Assembly (NCBI GenBank): GCA_029582165.1
Contig: CM055876.1
Coordinates: forward strand, 17,206,501-17,270,500
DNA: 64,000 nt
Direction of reading: 5' to 3'
Source: Portulaca oleracea
Lineage: Eukaryota > Streptophyta > Magnoliopsida > Caryophyllales > Portulacaceae
The translations under genes and the position numbers were made by a program. This document shows, piece after piece, positions 20,903 to 31,417 of this stretch; the first letter of the stretch is position 1, and every line of letters starts with the position of its first letter. Under the pieces are notes generated by a model. It ran no database searches, had not been told where the DNA came from, and worked only from the letters and a program-made list of their open reading frames with translations.

Positions 20903-23900
20903 ATGCATCCCCGAGGTCATAGGAATCCTCCTCTTCCACATGCGGTGGCATGGTCCCACGAGATGTCTTCACGTCGTAACTTTATTCCGGGTGCAAATGC
21001 TGACCCTTCGGACCTTACTATTCAACCTTGGAACCATGCTTGGTTCTACCGTTCTCATGGCAAGGTAATTTCCAAAACTTCTCTTTTTATGCTTATTGTA
21101 ATAAAAAATGAGCAAGCTAGAATTTATTTTTTCATGTCTTGTAGATTTTTCATTATTTTAAGCATTCTCTTAAGTTGATGCACATGTATTTATCTATCAC
21201 GAATATCCATTTTGAGAGACGGACCAAACCCGGGCCTAAAAGAAAAAAAAAGTGAGAGTTTTATGCACGCTCGCCCCAAAGAAAAAAAACGGTCTGGTCC
21301 GTAAGCCACCAAAGGACGTTGGGCCTGGATGTGCGGCCTATCAGCGCATAAAAACCCGTGCGGGTTTTCTGTTCTGGTGGGCCGGCTCATTTGGGCCACA
21401 GAAAAAAGGAAAATTTTTTCTTCTTTTTTTGTTTTCTTGTTTTGCGTCTCTTTTTTTCCAATTTATTTATCCTATGGGCCATGGCTGTGAGCCTAGTGTC
21501 GGTGCTGGGTCCAGCTAGGGCCTGAAAGAGTATGCCTGAAGTATTTAGCCAAGCCCCCAACTTTAACTGGCCCCTTTTATTTGTCTTTAGGAGGACAACT
21601 TGAAAACCGCTGGTACCTTAAAGGATCCAATTAAGGTAGCCGCCTCGATTCATAGGCATTTTGTTGAACATACCCTGACTGTGGGGAGGCTTATGCCGTT
21701 CTGGCAATGTTTGGAGGCTTGGAAGGGTCGTATGTATTGCGTCATAGGCTGCGCCATAGCTGAGAGGTTTTGAGACACCACCAATTTCTTTCATCTGTCT
21801 GTGGGGGAGATGACGGTTACTCCCACAGATTTCGTTATGATTACTGGTCTTCCATAGGGTGGGTGTAATGTAGTTTTTGACGCTGAGATTCCACCCATGG
21901 TCTTGGATCTTCTGCGTCCAGTGTTAGCGCGTTTAGGCCAAGGACAAGGCTTTTCCAATCTTTCTTACGCGTATTTCGAGGCGTCCATCCGCGATGCCAG
22001 CTTCTAGAACTTGCCTGTGGATCAATGTCGCTTTATCTTCCTGGTGTACATCATTTCTACCACCATTTTCGCCAACCGGGGAGATAATATCACCCTGACA
22101 TGGTTTCGGAATCTTGTTGGACTTCAACAATGTCCGGAACCTGAACTGGGGCAAGGCGGCTTATGCAAACTTCGTCCTCTGGCTTCGCCGCGGCGTTCAC
22201 CTTTCGCAGGATACTGACCCTGTTTACCTTCACGAGTCTCAGACTCGTTATCAGTATGGTCCTTCATTGTGGAAGGTGCTCGAGGTATGTCCCTGAGACT
22301 CTTCTCTTTGTAGTTTTTCTACTCTTTCAATTCTTCTTTGACTTTATGTTTATGCAGTCATGGGCATATGAGTACCTTCTGTCTCTAGGCATTCGCTCCA
22401 AAAAGAATAAGACAATTCCAGTTGCTGAACGCTGGTCTAACGAGGCTGTTTGTGGGAAGAAATTCCAGCCGGGTAGCCTTGATCGCATTCGTCGCATGAT
22501 GGATAACGTCACTCCGGTATTTCCTTATACCTAGCGTCCTTATTTATTTTGCTTTTACCCTTGGAATGACTCTCTTTCTCCTGCAGGATCACGTGAATTG
22601 GCGTCCATAGGCAGAATTCGACTTGAGTGGATTGCCCACCCTTTTGCCACAAGTGGAGCACGATACTCGTCTCCGCGTCCTGATGGAGGGACCTTCGGGC
22701 TTCATATGGTATTTGGGGGAGAGAGCCACGAGGCAAATCTTGGGTGGATACCCCGGTCTTATCCCCCTGGATCCTCCGGAACACATGTTCGAGCCATGGC
22801 GCGTCGTTCCAGGTGCCCTGGGAGAATGGATTCGTGGCCAAGACTTTGACAACTTTGTACATAACGTTCCTCAGGAGCAGTTTGATGAGGAATTCCAACG
22901 CTATCTGAGCCGTCTAGCCCCCCGGGTGGTAGGTATCTTCTTCCTTCTGATTTCTCATTATGTTTCTGGCTGATTCCTAACCGTGAGGTTTGCAGCTGGG
23001 GCCTTATGCCAAGGTCGCTGAGACGGAGGCTCAACCGGTGAGAAGAAGGATCGGCGGTTTCTTAGAGGTGGAGACTAGTAGTCAATGCTCTCTACTCCGA
23101 GAGTTTGACTGGAAACCAGTAAGTTCTCATTTTATTTGCTTTTCTCCTTTATGTCGTTCATACATGTCTAACCTTGGCCTCATCATTTTCAAGCCAAGAT
23201 GGGATGTTTTCCGTCAAGTGACCTAGGAGTGGAGCACAATGCTGAAGCACGTTGATCGAGTATTTACCCGCTCGGGTAGGTATCGTGGGGACGCCTCGGA
23301 GAGGGCTGATGTAGAGGCCGACGCAGAGTCCGTTCCTCGAGATCCTCCTCGACGTTCGACTGCAGGGATCCCTCGCACTGAGCCCCCACGTCGCTCTTCG
23401 GCAGGGAAGTATACTTCTCGGGGCCGACCTCGGGAAGAGGTTGGTGGATCCTCTCGTCCTCCCCTAGCAGTTGTGTCGGAGGGTCGTGGCAAAGGCATCA
23501 TGATCGAGGGTCATCATTCAACTGGGTCTCATCATAGCAGATCTGGCAGCAGAGGTCGCCGTCCTATGGAAGAGGACATGGCTCAGATGTCCTTGGAGGA
23601 ACAACTCGGCCAAGGAGGGCCACATCACAGTGTTGGGTATGGTGGTGAAACCCAACCCCATTCCTACTGGGTGGAAGATGCTTCAAAGTCGAGTGCTACC
23701 AACCGTCCTTCTCATTCTCGCCGCACTCTGGCTTCAGTGCGTTCTGCTTGTCGTGGTCAGGAAATTGTGGTGAGGGACCATGATTCAGGTGCATCCACAG
23801 GGCATCCTGGCGGTCAGGCCCTAGCGGATGATGCTACTTCACGTCCTGCACCATATGACGTCTCCTTTTTTGGCTCTGGTTCTTACTCTGCTGGATGGCC

Positions 23901-24285
23901 AGTTCCAACTCCTGGAATGGGTCCTTCATGGCCCATATGTACGCAAGAGTGGTCTGCACCCCAACACTCTTGGCTAGGAGGATCCTCCTCTTCTGGTTGG
24001 CCAGCCCCCGGTTATGGAGCTGGTCCTGTATGGCGTACTCCTTCTGTTGAGTGGCACATCCCTGATCATTCATGGCTAGCCGGTTCGCAAGGGCATTCTG
24101 TATCATCACCGTCGAGCGTGCATCCTTCTGAAGTTCCCTTGTCCTGGCCACCGCTGACGGCTCCTGGTCCTGACTACTATTCTTGGGACACCTATTTCGG
24201 TACGGCTGGTGCCTCCAACGCTGGAACTTCTCATGCTGGTGCCGACCCGGTTGAAGATAGCGGCGATTCAGGCTCCTTATGGTGA
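20903..24285 (+). pseudogene. plant mobile domain (MAIN-like) gene, antisense in the Tat element
   Basis: Six exons can be placed by GT-AG borders with phase-0 joins: 20903-21064, 21591-22284, 22358-22516, 22587-22928, 22996-23118, 23194-24285. Exons 1-2 encode the plant mobile domain pattern (WNHAWFYRSHGK, LMPFWQCLEAW, FFHLSVGEMTVTPTDFVMITGLP), related to MAIN/MAIL-type nuclear proteins. The last exon encodes a long Ser/Gly/Arg-rich, then Trp/Pro-rich low-complexity tail. In-frame stops at 21771, 21855, 22005, 22608 and 23224 and a frameshift near 22110 break it. It is opposite in strand to the host element. PMD genes have been reported as captured in Tat retrotransposons; those in hosts act in silencing and meristem maintenance. 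Its role in the element is unknown. Confidence 0.75.
21065..21590 (+). other. intron 1 of antisense PMD gene
   Basis: Borders AAG|GTAATT and TTTAG|GAG, phase 0. At 526 bp it is far longer than the other introns (67-75 bp). It holds palindrome AAAACCCGTGCGGGTTTT (21351-21368) flanked by several GGCCC/GGGCC motifs. Confidence 0.65.
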
Positions 24286-25001
24286 TCGAACCGATGACAA
24301 GCAAGATTCCATGCACTTTTAAACTTATGTCATGCAGAACTGATTTGTACTTTTTTTTTTATTTAATGCAAGGCTTTTATGAATTTTATTTCTGATTTTA
24401 TATGCAAGACTCGGTAAATGCATGATTTTATTTTATTAATGCATAATTGAATGATTTTCTACATGACGGGATTAATCCCAACTTAATCCCGCTTCCCCAA
24501 AAAGAAAAGAAAATAAAAGAAAAAAAATCTAAGTGTCAGAGTAAACTCGAGCAAAAATTTCAGAATCGAGCATCATTGGGTCAATATCCAAAGCATTAAA
24601 AATACGCAAACGGGCCAAATTAATTCCAAGGCCCAAAATACAATCATAAACAGGCGGGCTGAGTTGCGGAGAGAAGGCCCACATCGACAGAAAACCCGTG
24701 CGGGTTTTCTTCTTCAGCAGGCCATGGGCCTGGGCTCGTGATGGCGTGCGCGTAGGCCTAGGAGGATCAAAACCCGCACGGGTTTTGTTACTGTTTTTCC
24801 CTTTTTTTTTACTAGCCGTTGCAAATGGGCTAAAATCATGGGATATGGAGGGCAACAGCTATGTGATCATTGTTGGTTGCTTTCTCCATTTTTATCATGC
24901 ATGGAGGTGTATAAATACCTCATATTATGCATATAATCATCATCACCTCAAAGTCTCCATCATATATTCTCTTAAATTTCAAAGAAATCCTCCCGGTTCT
25001 C
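24286..25001. other. intergenic/promoter region between the antisense genes
   Basis: An AT-rich part to 24540 is followed by GGCCCA motifs and two palindromes: AGAAAACCCGTGCGGGTTTT (24689-24708) and CAAAACCCGCACGGGTTTTG (24768-24787). A TATA box TATAAATA lies at 24911-24918, about 90 bp before the next ATG. Confidence 0.6.
24911..24918 (+). promoter_or_regulatory. TATA box of antisense gene 2
   Basis: TATAAATA in TGTATAAATACCTC, 91 bp before the ATG at 25002. The palindromes lie about 125 and 205 bp upstream of it. Confidence 0.55.
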
Positions 25002-26216
25002 ATGGCATTCGAGAAGAAGCTTGCGACTTGGATGAGCAACTTGTCCAAAGAAGAGAAGAAGGAGCTCGGTAGATACAAGTTAACGAGCCTGATGAGTCTT
25101 CGTCAAGTGCGGATTAATCACGTCTTTCTCCGTGCGGCGGAGACTTTCTGGGATCCGAAGATTCATGTCTTCTGCTTTGCGTGGAAGGAATTATGTCCGC
25201 TTCCGGAGGAATAGTCCTCAATCCTCGCTTTGCTCGACCGACGTCGCCTCCTACGCCAACGGACATCCCGAAGCAGTACAAGGAGTTATTATATCTTCCG
25301 TCCCGGGTCATCGGAAGTGCAATATTCGGTGAAAAGGTACATTTTCAAACCATAGTCGAATATTTTCAATCTCCCGATACCTTGGAATATGGTCCAGTGA
25401 TACGAGTGCGAGCGCTCGTATTATGTCTCCTTGGCGAGTTTTGCTTTTATCATCGCGGCAAAAGAACCAGACCGACGAATTTAATCCAAATTGTCGATGA
25501 CATGTCCCAGGCTACAATCCCGTGCCTCTAATGCTAGCGGAAACCATGATGGGCTTGGATGATCCGAATCCAGAACACGACTTTTGAGGGAGCCCGCTGC
25601 TTCTCCAGGTATTTTATTCCTCCTTTCTCCCACTGTCTGATTTCTGCCTCTACTGTTTACAAAACCCACGCGGGTTTCCTGCTTTGTTTTTTTTTTAGTT
25701 TGGGATAATTGGCGTGCAATTTAACCCTGACTAACTGTTGGACAGATCTGGTTGATGGAGCACTTGGGTCTCATCGAGGAGCCCCGAACTTCATCGGCGT
25801 TGGCGAACTATTGTCAAAGAAAGAGGAAGTACACCGACCTTCGCTCGGTAACGGAATGGATTGCGCTCTTGAAGGAGTCTCGGGAGATCGTATGGTGGAT
25901 CGAATGGTGGCACATCTCCGAATATGTCTTGGGATTTCCGTAATGCCTATGTATGTCTCACCGGCTTGACACACATGACATTTTATTTTCAGTGAAGCGC
26001 TAGATGGGTCGTAAGCAAGACATCCCTGAGCTCCTCTGTGAGACTCTTGATCAGTTGAAGCTGCGAGGCTCGGTGATTGAGTCGTGGTTGAAATACTGGG
26101 AAAGAAGGCCAACTCTTGAAGCCCCTCCAAAGATACGCGTGTCTCATATTGCTGATGCTGACTACCAGGGATGGCTAATTGCTGCCGTTGATTCTCGCCG
26201 CGCTGGAGAAGCGTGA
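25002..26216 (+). pseudogene. second antisense gene (Tat extra-ORF, DUF7745-like)
   Basis: ATG at 25002. The N-terminal part has the pattern of plant proteins linked to Tat elements: FLRAAETFWDPKIHVFCF, then a LPEE segment interrupted by TAG (25213-25215) and a frameshift, then LPSRVIGSAIF, LVLCLLGEFCFYH and LAETMMGLDD (after another frameshift near 25515). A clear intron at 25609-25745 joins GSPLLLQ to IWLMEHLGLIEEP in phase 0. Exon 2 continues with WIALLKESREIVWWIEWW and, after a frameshift near 25935, ends in GRKQDIPELL up to the stop at 26214-26216. The family name is from memory and was not checked. The function of this family is unknown. It is broken by at least three indels and two stops. 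Confidence 0.6.
25609..25745 (+). other. intron of antisense gene 2
   Basis: CTCCAG|GTATTT to TTGGACAG|ATC, 137 bp, phase 0. It contains the palindrome AAAACCCACGCGGGTTT (25661-25677) and a T-rich tract before the acceptor. Confidence 0.75.
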
Positions 26217-26669
26217 AGGAGACAAGTAAAGGAAAGGCTGGGTCCCCGTACATCAGCAATGGACCATCTGGGCGCGAGAGACTCGGTGAAAGATAGGCTC
26301 CGCCCGAGAGTGGAGGTACGAAAACCAAGCAGGCGAGCCTATAAACCCAAAGACAAAGAGAAAGCGCTTATCAGACCTAGAGACACGGAGACTGACAATG
26401 AGACAACTGGCGAAGTAGAGAAAGTAAAGCAAGACTAGAAGATGGAATGGAAATGAAGGAGCTTAACTGCTTTGCCATAATAGTCTTTCATTTAATTATG
26501 CCTTCTAAATTTTCTTATGTTACAAGCAGTGTACTTGCATTATTTAATTAATAAAGAAGAAATATTATTCGCAATTATTGTGTTCTTGCAAACTTTATCT
26601 TTCTTATATACATGAGCATTTATTATATCCCAAGTGTCTGAAAATTGGTTTTCCAATTGCTTGGTTATA
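26217..26669. other. non-coding spacer between antisense gene 2 and integrase
   Basis: Purine-rich to about 26460, then AT-rich. It probably holds the convergent 3' ends of the antisense gene and the gag-pol transcript. No gene recognised. Confidence 0.4.
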
Positions 26670-27812
26670 TTAAGCGTAGTATCGCTTGAGTTGATCTAAA
26701 TTCGCGGGCTGAACTACATCTTCTCCATCCATTGTAGCAAGTCGAGCTGCTCCTCCTAGCAAAATGTCCTTAATCATATAAGGACCTTTCCAATTGGGTG
26801 CAAACTTTCCCCTTGGATCTTGTATAGGTGCCCTCATCTCCTTAAGCACCAAATCACCTACTTGAAGTGAACGACCTTTCACCTTCTTATCAAAAGCACG
26901 AGTGATCCTATTTTGATATACTTGCACATTATGCAATGCCCTCAATCGCCTTTCGTCCATTAACATTAACTCCTCGAACCTTGCCTTAGCCCATTCTGCT
27001 TCCGGCAACTGACTTTCGGCCACTATCCGCAACGAAGGGATTACTACTTCAATCGCTAAGACTGCTTCCATCCCATACACCAAAGAATATGGTGTTGCAC
27101 CTGTAGCAGTTCGTATAGAGGTTCGGTATCCCCACAAGGCAAATGCCAATTTTTCCGGCCAATCTTTGTAAGTGACAACCATTTTCTTGATGATTCCCGC
27201 TATTGTCTTGTTGGCTGCTTCCACGGCTCTGTTAGCTTGAGGTCGGTGTGGCAACGATCGGTGATGCTGAATTTTATAAGTGGCGAGCAAGGTTTCTACT
27301 TCCTTTCGAAAATGGCTTCCATTGTCACTAATGATTTCATGAGGCACTCCATATCGACATATGATGTTTTGAAGAATAAATTTAGCCACCTGCTTGGATG
27401 TGAGCTTAGCAAAAGGGGCTGCTTCTACCCACTTAGTGAAGTAATCGATGGCGACCAATATGTACTCGTGTCCTCCTGTTCCAGTTGGGTGTATCTTGTC
27501 AATGATGTCGATACCCCATACTGAGAACGGCCATTGAGATGTCAAAGTAGTCAGGAATGATGGGGGTTGATGCTGTAGGTTGGCATACTCTTGGCATTTG
27601 TGACACCTTCGGACGAACTCTAAGCAATCTGCCTCCATAGTGGACCAATAATAACCAGCCCATTGAATTTTCTTTGCCAGCATACGTCCATTCATGTGGG
27701 GACCACACTCTCCTCCATGTATAGTAGCCATGACCTCTTTGGTGCTCTTGGCATCAATGCATAATAAATTAATGCCCGTAGGTGATTTCTTGTAAAGGCG
27801 ATCTTGGATCAA
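26670..27812 (-). pseudogene. Tat element integrase
   Basis: About 380 codons. HHCC zinc-binding region (HGGECGPHMNG ... CHKCQ), catalytic core with GIDIIDKI, IISDNGSHF and RAVEAANKT, giving the DDE triad, then a C-terminal domain with GDLVLKEMRAP and WKGPYMI. It inserts the cDNA copy into chromosomes. The core is intact apart from Gly-to-Arg in the usual QANG motif. It is separated from the RT frame by a one-base-type frameshift near 27830, so this copy does not read as one pol frame. No chromodomain follows, as expected for Tat. Confidence 0.9.
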
Positions 27813-27835
27813 GCAGTATTGTGCTGCTAGAGACC

Positions 27836-30013
27836 TTATCGCTCGTTGTCCTCGAGCATTAATTCAGCTGGGTATTCTCCTTTCCGAAGAAAATTGTGAA
27901 TGTCATGGAACCATTCCTCAGTCTTTTCCTCTTGTGCCTCCATGTTGCACACATATACAGATTCAGACTGTCGCTCTACTACTACTGGTAATTGGAGCGT
28001 GCCTGATGGTATCGATAACATCGAAGACAACTTGGCTACGGTATCAGCCAACTCATTGTGATCCCTTGAGAGGTACTGGAAGCTGATTTGCTCAAATTGG
28101 TCAGCAAGTCCCAAGAGATTCTGCTGGTATGCCATAAGACATTCATTCCGGACCTTCCACGTATTTTTAGCCTGATTAATTATGAGGCTAGAATCTCCGA
28201 AGACTTTTATGTGACGTATACCCAAGGTCAATACAGCTTGTAAGCCCTTGATGCATGCTTCATATTCGACGGCGTTGTTAGTAGCATCAAAGTCCAACTT
28301 CACAAACACAGGGACATGTGTCCCTTCTGGAGAGATCAGCAGGACTCCTACTCCGCAGCCCATTTGGTTTGAAGCTCCATCGAAGTACATTTCCCATGTT
28401 ATCTCGTCATTGAAGAATACATCCTCATCTGGGAATTCCAAGTGAGTGCTTGTAGGTTCCTGTGATGGTGAAGCAGCAAGGAAATCTGAAACAACCCGTC
28501 CTTTGATGGATTTCTGAGGCAGGTACTGAAGGTTGAACTCTGAAAGCATGACCACCCATCGAGTGATGCGGTGGTTGATGGTAGGTTGCTCCATGATGAA
28601 TTTAATGGGATTATTCTCAGCTATGACATACACTGTATGTGAAAGCATGTAATGTCTTAACTTTTTGGTGGCCCATACTAATGGGAGAGCCATTTTCTCT
28701 ATGTCTAAATATCGACTTTCATAGTCCAAAAACTTCTTGCTCAAGTAATAGATGGCGCTCTCCTGACCTTTAATATTTTGAGCTAGCATAGCCCCCATTG
28801 TAGAGCTAATCACGGTAAGGTAAAGGAGAAGAGGCTCATCTGGAACTAGCGGCATGAGGACCGGAGGATGTTGCAAATACTCCTTGATTTTGTCAAAGGC
28901 CGCTTGACATTGATCGTCCCATTCTATTTTGCTTCCTTTATTTAGATTCTTAAATAAAGGTTCACAAGTCATGGTGAGCTTTGAAATGAACCTACTGATG
29001 TATTGAACTCGCTCTAGGAAGCCTCTTATCTCTTTTTCTGTCTTGGGAGGTTGCAACTCTTGGATAGCCTTTATCTTTGAAGGATCAACTTCAATACCTC
29101 GTTGGCTAACCACATAACCCAACAGCTTCCCAGAGGTAACACCGAAGGTGCACTTTGCTGGATTAAGCCGCATCTTGTATTTGCGAAGTCGCAGAAAGAA
29201 CTTACGAAGGTTAGGAATATGCTCCTCCCTCGTTTTGGACTTAACAATCATGTCATCCACGTAAACCTCTACCTCTATGTACATCATGTCATGAAGTAAG
29301 GTGTTGGCAGTTCTTTGATATGTTGCTCCGGCATTTTTGAGACCGAAAGGCATAACCACATAACAGTACGTTCCCCATGGGGTAGTGAATGATGTTTTCT
29401 CCATGTCTTCTTCTGCCATTTTGATTTGATTGTAATCGGCATACCCGTCCATAAAGGATTGAAGCTCATGTCCGCAAGTGTTGTCCGCTAATACATCGAT
29501 GTGAGGTAAAGGGAAACTATCCTTGGGACTAGCTTTATTGAGATCTCGAAAGTCAACACACATGCGCACTTTCCCATCTTTATTGGGCACTGGGACAATG
29601 TTGGCAATCCACTCAGGATATTGGACTGCTTTGATGAACTTAGCATTAAGTTGCTTGATTACTTCTTCCTCAATCTTCTTTGACGATTCAGGTTTGATCC
29701 TCCTAGCCTTTTGTCGAACTGACTTTGCATTAGGAAGCAAAGGTATAGTGTGCTCCGCTATTTCTCTGTCAATCCCAGGCATGTCTTCGTAGGACCATGT
29801 GACAACATCGACAAACTCCTTGAGAAGCTCCATGAATGCTACCCGTTCTTCTGCTGTAAGTGAGCTACCTAACTTCAATTCTCGAGGTTGCTCTTCTGTA
29901 CCCACGTTTATGGTGATGGTGTCTTCCAACACCGCCATTTTATGCTCATGTTCATTAGAAAATTCTTTTAAGGGTTCATTAAATTCCAAATTATTATTGG
30001 CACAGCAGCTCAA
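27836..30013 (-). pseudogene. Tat element RT and double RNase H
   Basis: 725 codons. RT with VRMCVDFRDLNKASPKD, the active site VYVDDMIV (about residue 250) and GFLERVQYISRFI; then the element's own RNase H-like connection (residues about 370-510); then a second archaeal-type RNase H (MYFDGASNQMGCGVGVLL, VEYEACIKGLQ, GDSSLII, NELADTVAKL, about residues 541-660). The second domain is diagnostic of the Tat clade. The preceding protease frame is the same frame, stopped only by the TAG at 30182-30184. The frame itself has no internal stop. Confidence 0.93.
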
Positions 30014-30181
30014 GGAAGAGGGGAAAGAAGAATCAGAGTAAGCAGAAAGGTTTATCTTATTGAATACAGAAAGGAATACATCGCCAGCGGACTCAAGACC
30101 AGACTCACTTGACTCTAGACCCTTAAGACCTGACTCTATGTCATTAGGAACAGACTCTTCTACAAATAAAGCAAAGTTATT

Positions 30182-31417
30182 CTACTCAGCATCGACCCAC
30201 GTGACTTCTTTAACTTCTCCATCTTTAGTGATCATGAGACTTGGGTCAAAACTTGGGTTGGACAAAGCAGCAATAACGGCATCAGCTTTAGACTTCTGTT
30301 GGGCAGCTTCTTGTCTAAACAGCATACCAAAAATGTTACTCCCAGCCAGATGAGTCCATTCTAATGGAGGCTGTTTGTCCCGAGCGGGAACAAAGACAGT
30401 AGCCATATTAATGGAGCAATCATCGAAGACTTCTAATCCAGCAACTTGAATTCCTTTGTTCTTCAGGTAAAATGGCTCAGGGAATCCATAATAGGGGAAG
30501 TCGTCACCTTCCCTAACAAATTGCTCATTCAAGGTAAGTGGATAGGGCTTCATCTGGAACAAAGTGGGAGGATTGTCCATCCTCTTCTGTTCAACGATAG
30601 CCATCTTTGCGAGCTTGACCTCCTTCTCAGTTGGCTTGTAGCCTAAGCCAAACCTTCCCTGCTGTTTGAAGGTCTTGAACACGGGCGGAATTTTGTTCTT
30701 CGGATTCTTCCCTAGCGGCATTCCAGGGAAATAACCTTGTTTCTTAAGCATAGCATGTACCTTGGGATTTGAGTAGGGATCGAAGTCAAAAGGTGCTTCA
30801 TCCTTGATCATCATCGCCACCAGCTTAAAGTTGTGGAGTTCTTCATCCATCGAATTGTGCTCTACTTCGAGAGTTGACTGTTTAGGAGTGAAAACAGCGT
30901 TGATAGACTCTCTCGAGATAGTGATCACTTGTCCTTGAACCAGCATTTTCACCTTTTGATGTAGAGTAGATGTTATTGCATTGCACTCATGAAGCCATGG
31001 CCTCCCTAACAGTAAATTGAAAGAGGCTGGAATGTCTAGCACCACAAATTCCACATTCCGAGTGACGCCGCCATTAGTGATTGGCAACACTATAGATCCG
31101 ACCGATTTCCGAGGAGAATTTTCATACGCCCTTAGTTGCACACCGTTCTGAGCCAAGTGTTGTTGTTGAACTCCTAATTTTTGCGCCGTCCTCCAAGGGC
31201 ACACATTCACAGTTGAACCATTGTCAACTAGGACTAGTGGGATAGTTTTGTTGGACCATTGCACTGTAAGATACAGGGCTTTGTTGTGAGCCGTTCCTCC
31301 CTGAGGCAGATCCTCAATCCCAAAAGTAATCATCTCCTGTTGGGTAGTAACATGAGCAACCAACGTTTCGGGAGTTGTCGTAGGTGATACAGTGAGTGCT
31401 GTAAGAGCATCCAACAT
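30182..31417 (-). pseudogene. Tat element protease with G-patch-like segment
   Basis: Aspartic protease with LVLVDNGSTVNV (about residues 60-70) and LLLGRPWLHE; it cleaves the polyprotein. A G-patch-like stretch (FPGMPLGKNPKNK, GRFGLGYKPTEKE) follows in the second half. The 5' end overlaps the gag frame by 88 bp in another frame, so gag and protease are joined through a frameshift near 31400-31417. The end is an in-frame TAG (30182-30184); the frame stays open beyond it into RT. In Ogre relatives an intron lies between protease and RT, so this stop might be spliced out or might be a lesion. Confidence 0.85.

Noticed and set aside
22163..23034. Several + and - frames overlapping the antisense PMD gene
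   Set aside because: The exon-intron model with GT-AG borders and consistent phase explains the region better.
23834..24316. 160-codon - strand frame
   Set aside because: Opposite strand of the low-complexity last PMD exon; no domain.
31330..31417. Programmed frameshift between gag and protease
   Set aside because: No clear slippery heptamer seen; a plain indel is as likely, so no regulatory site was called.
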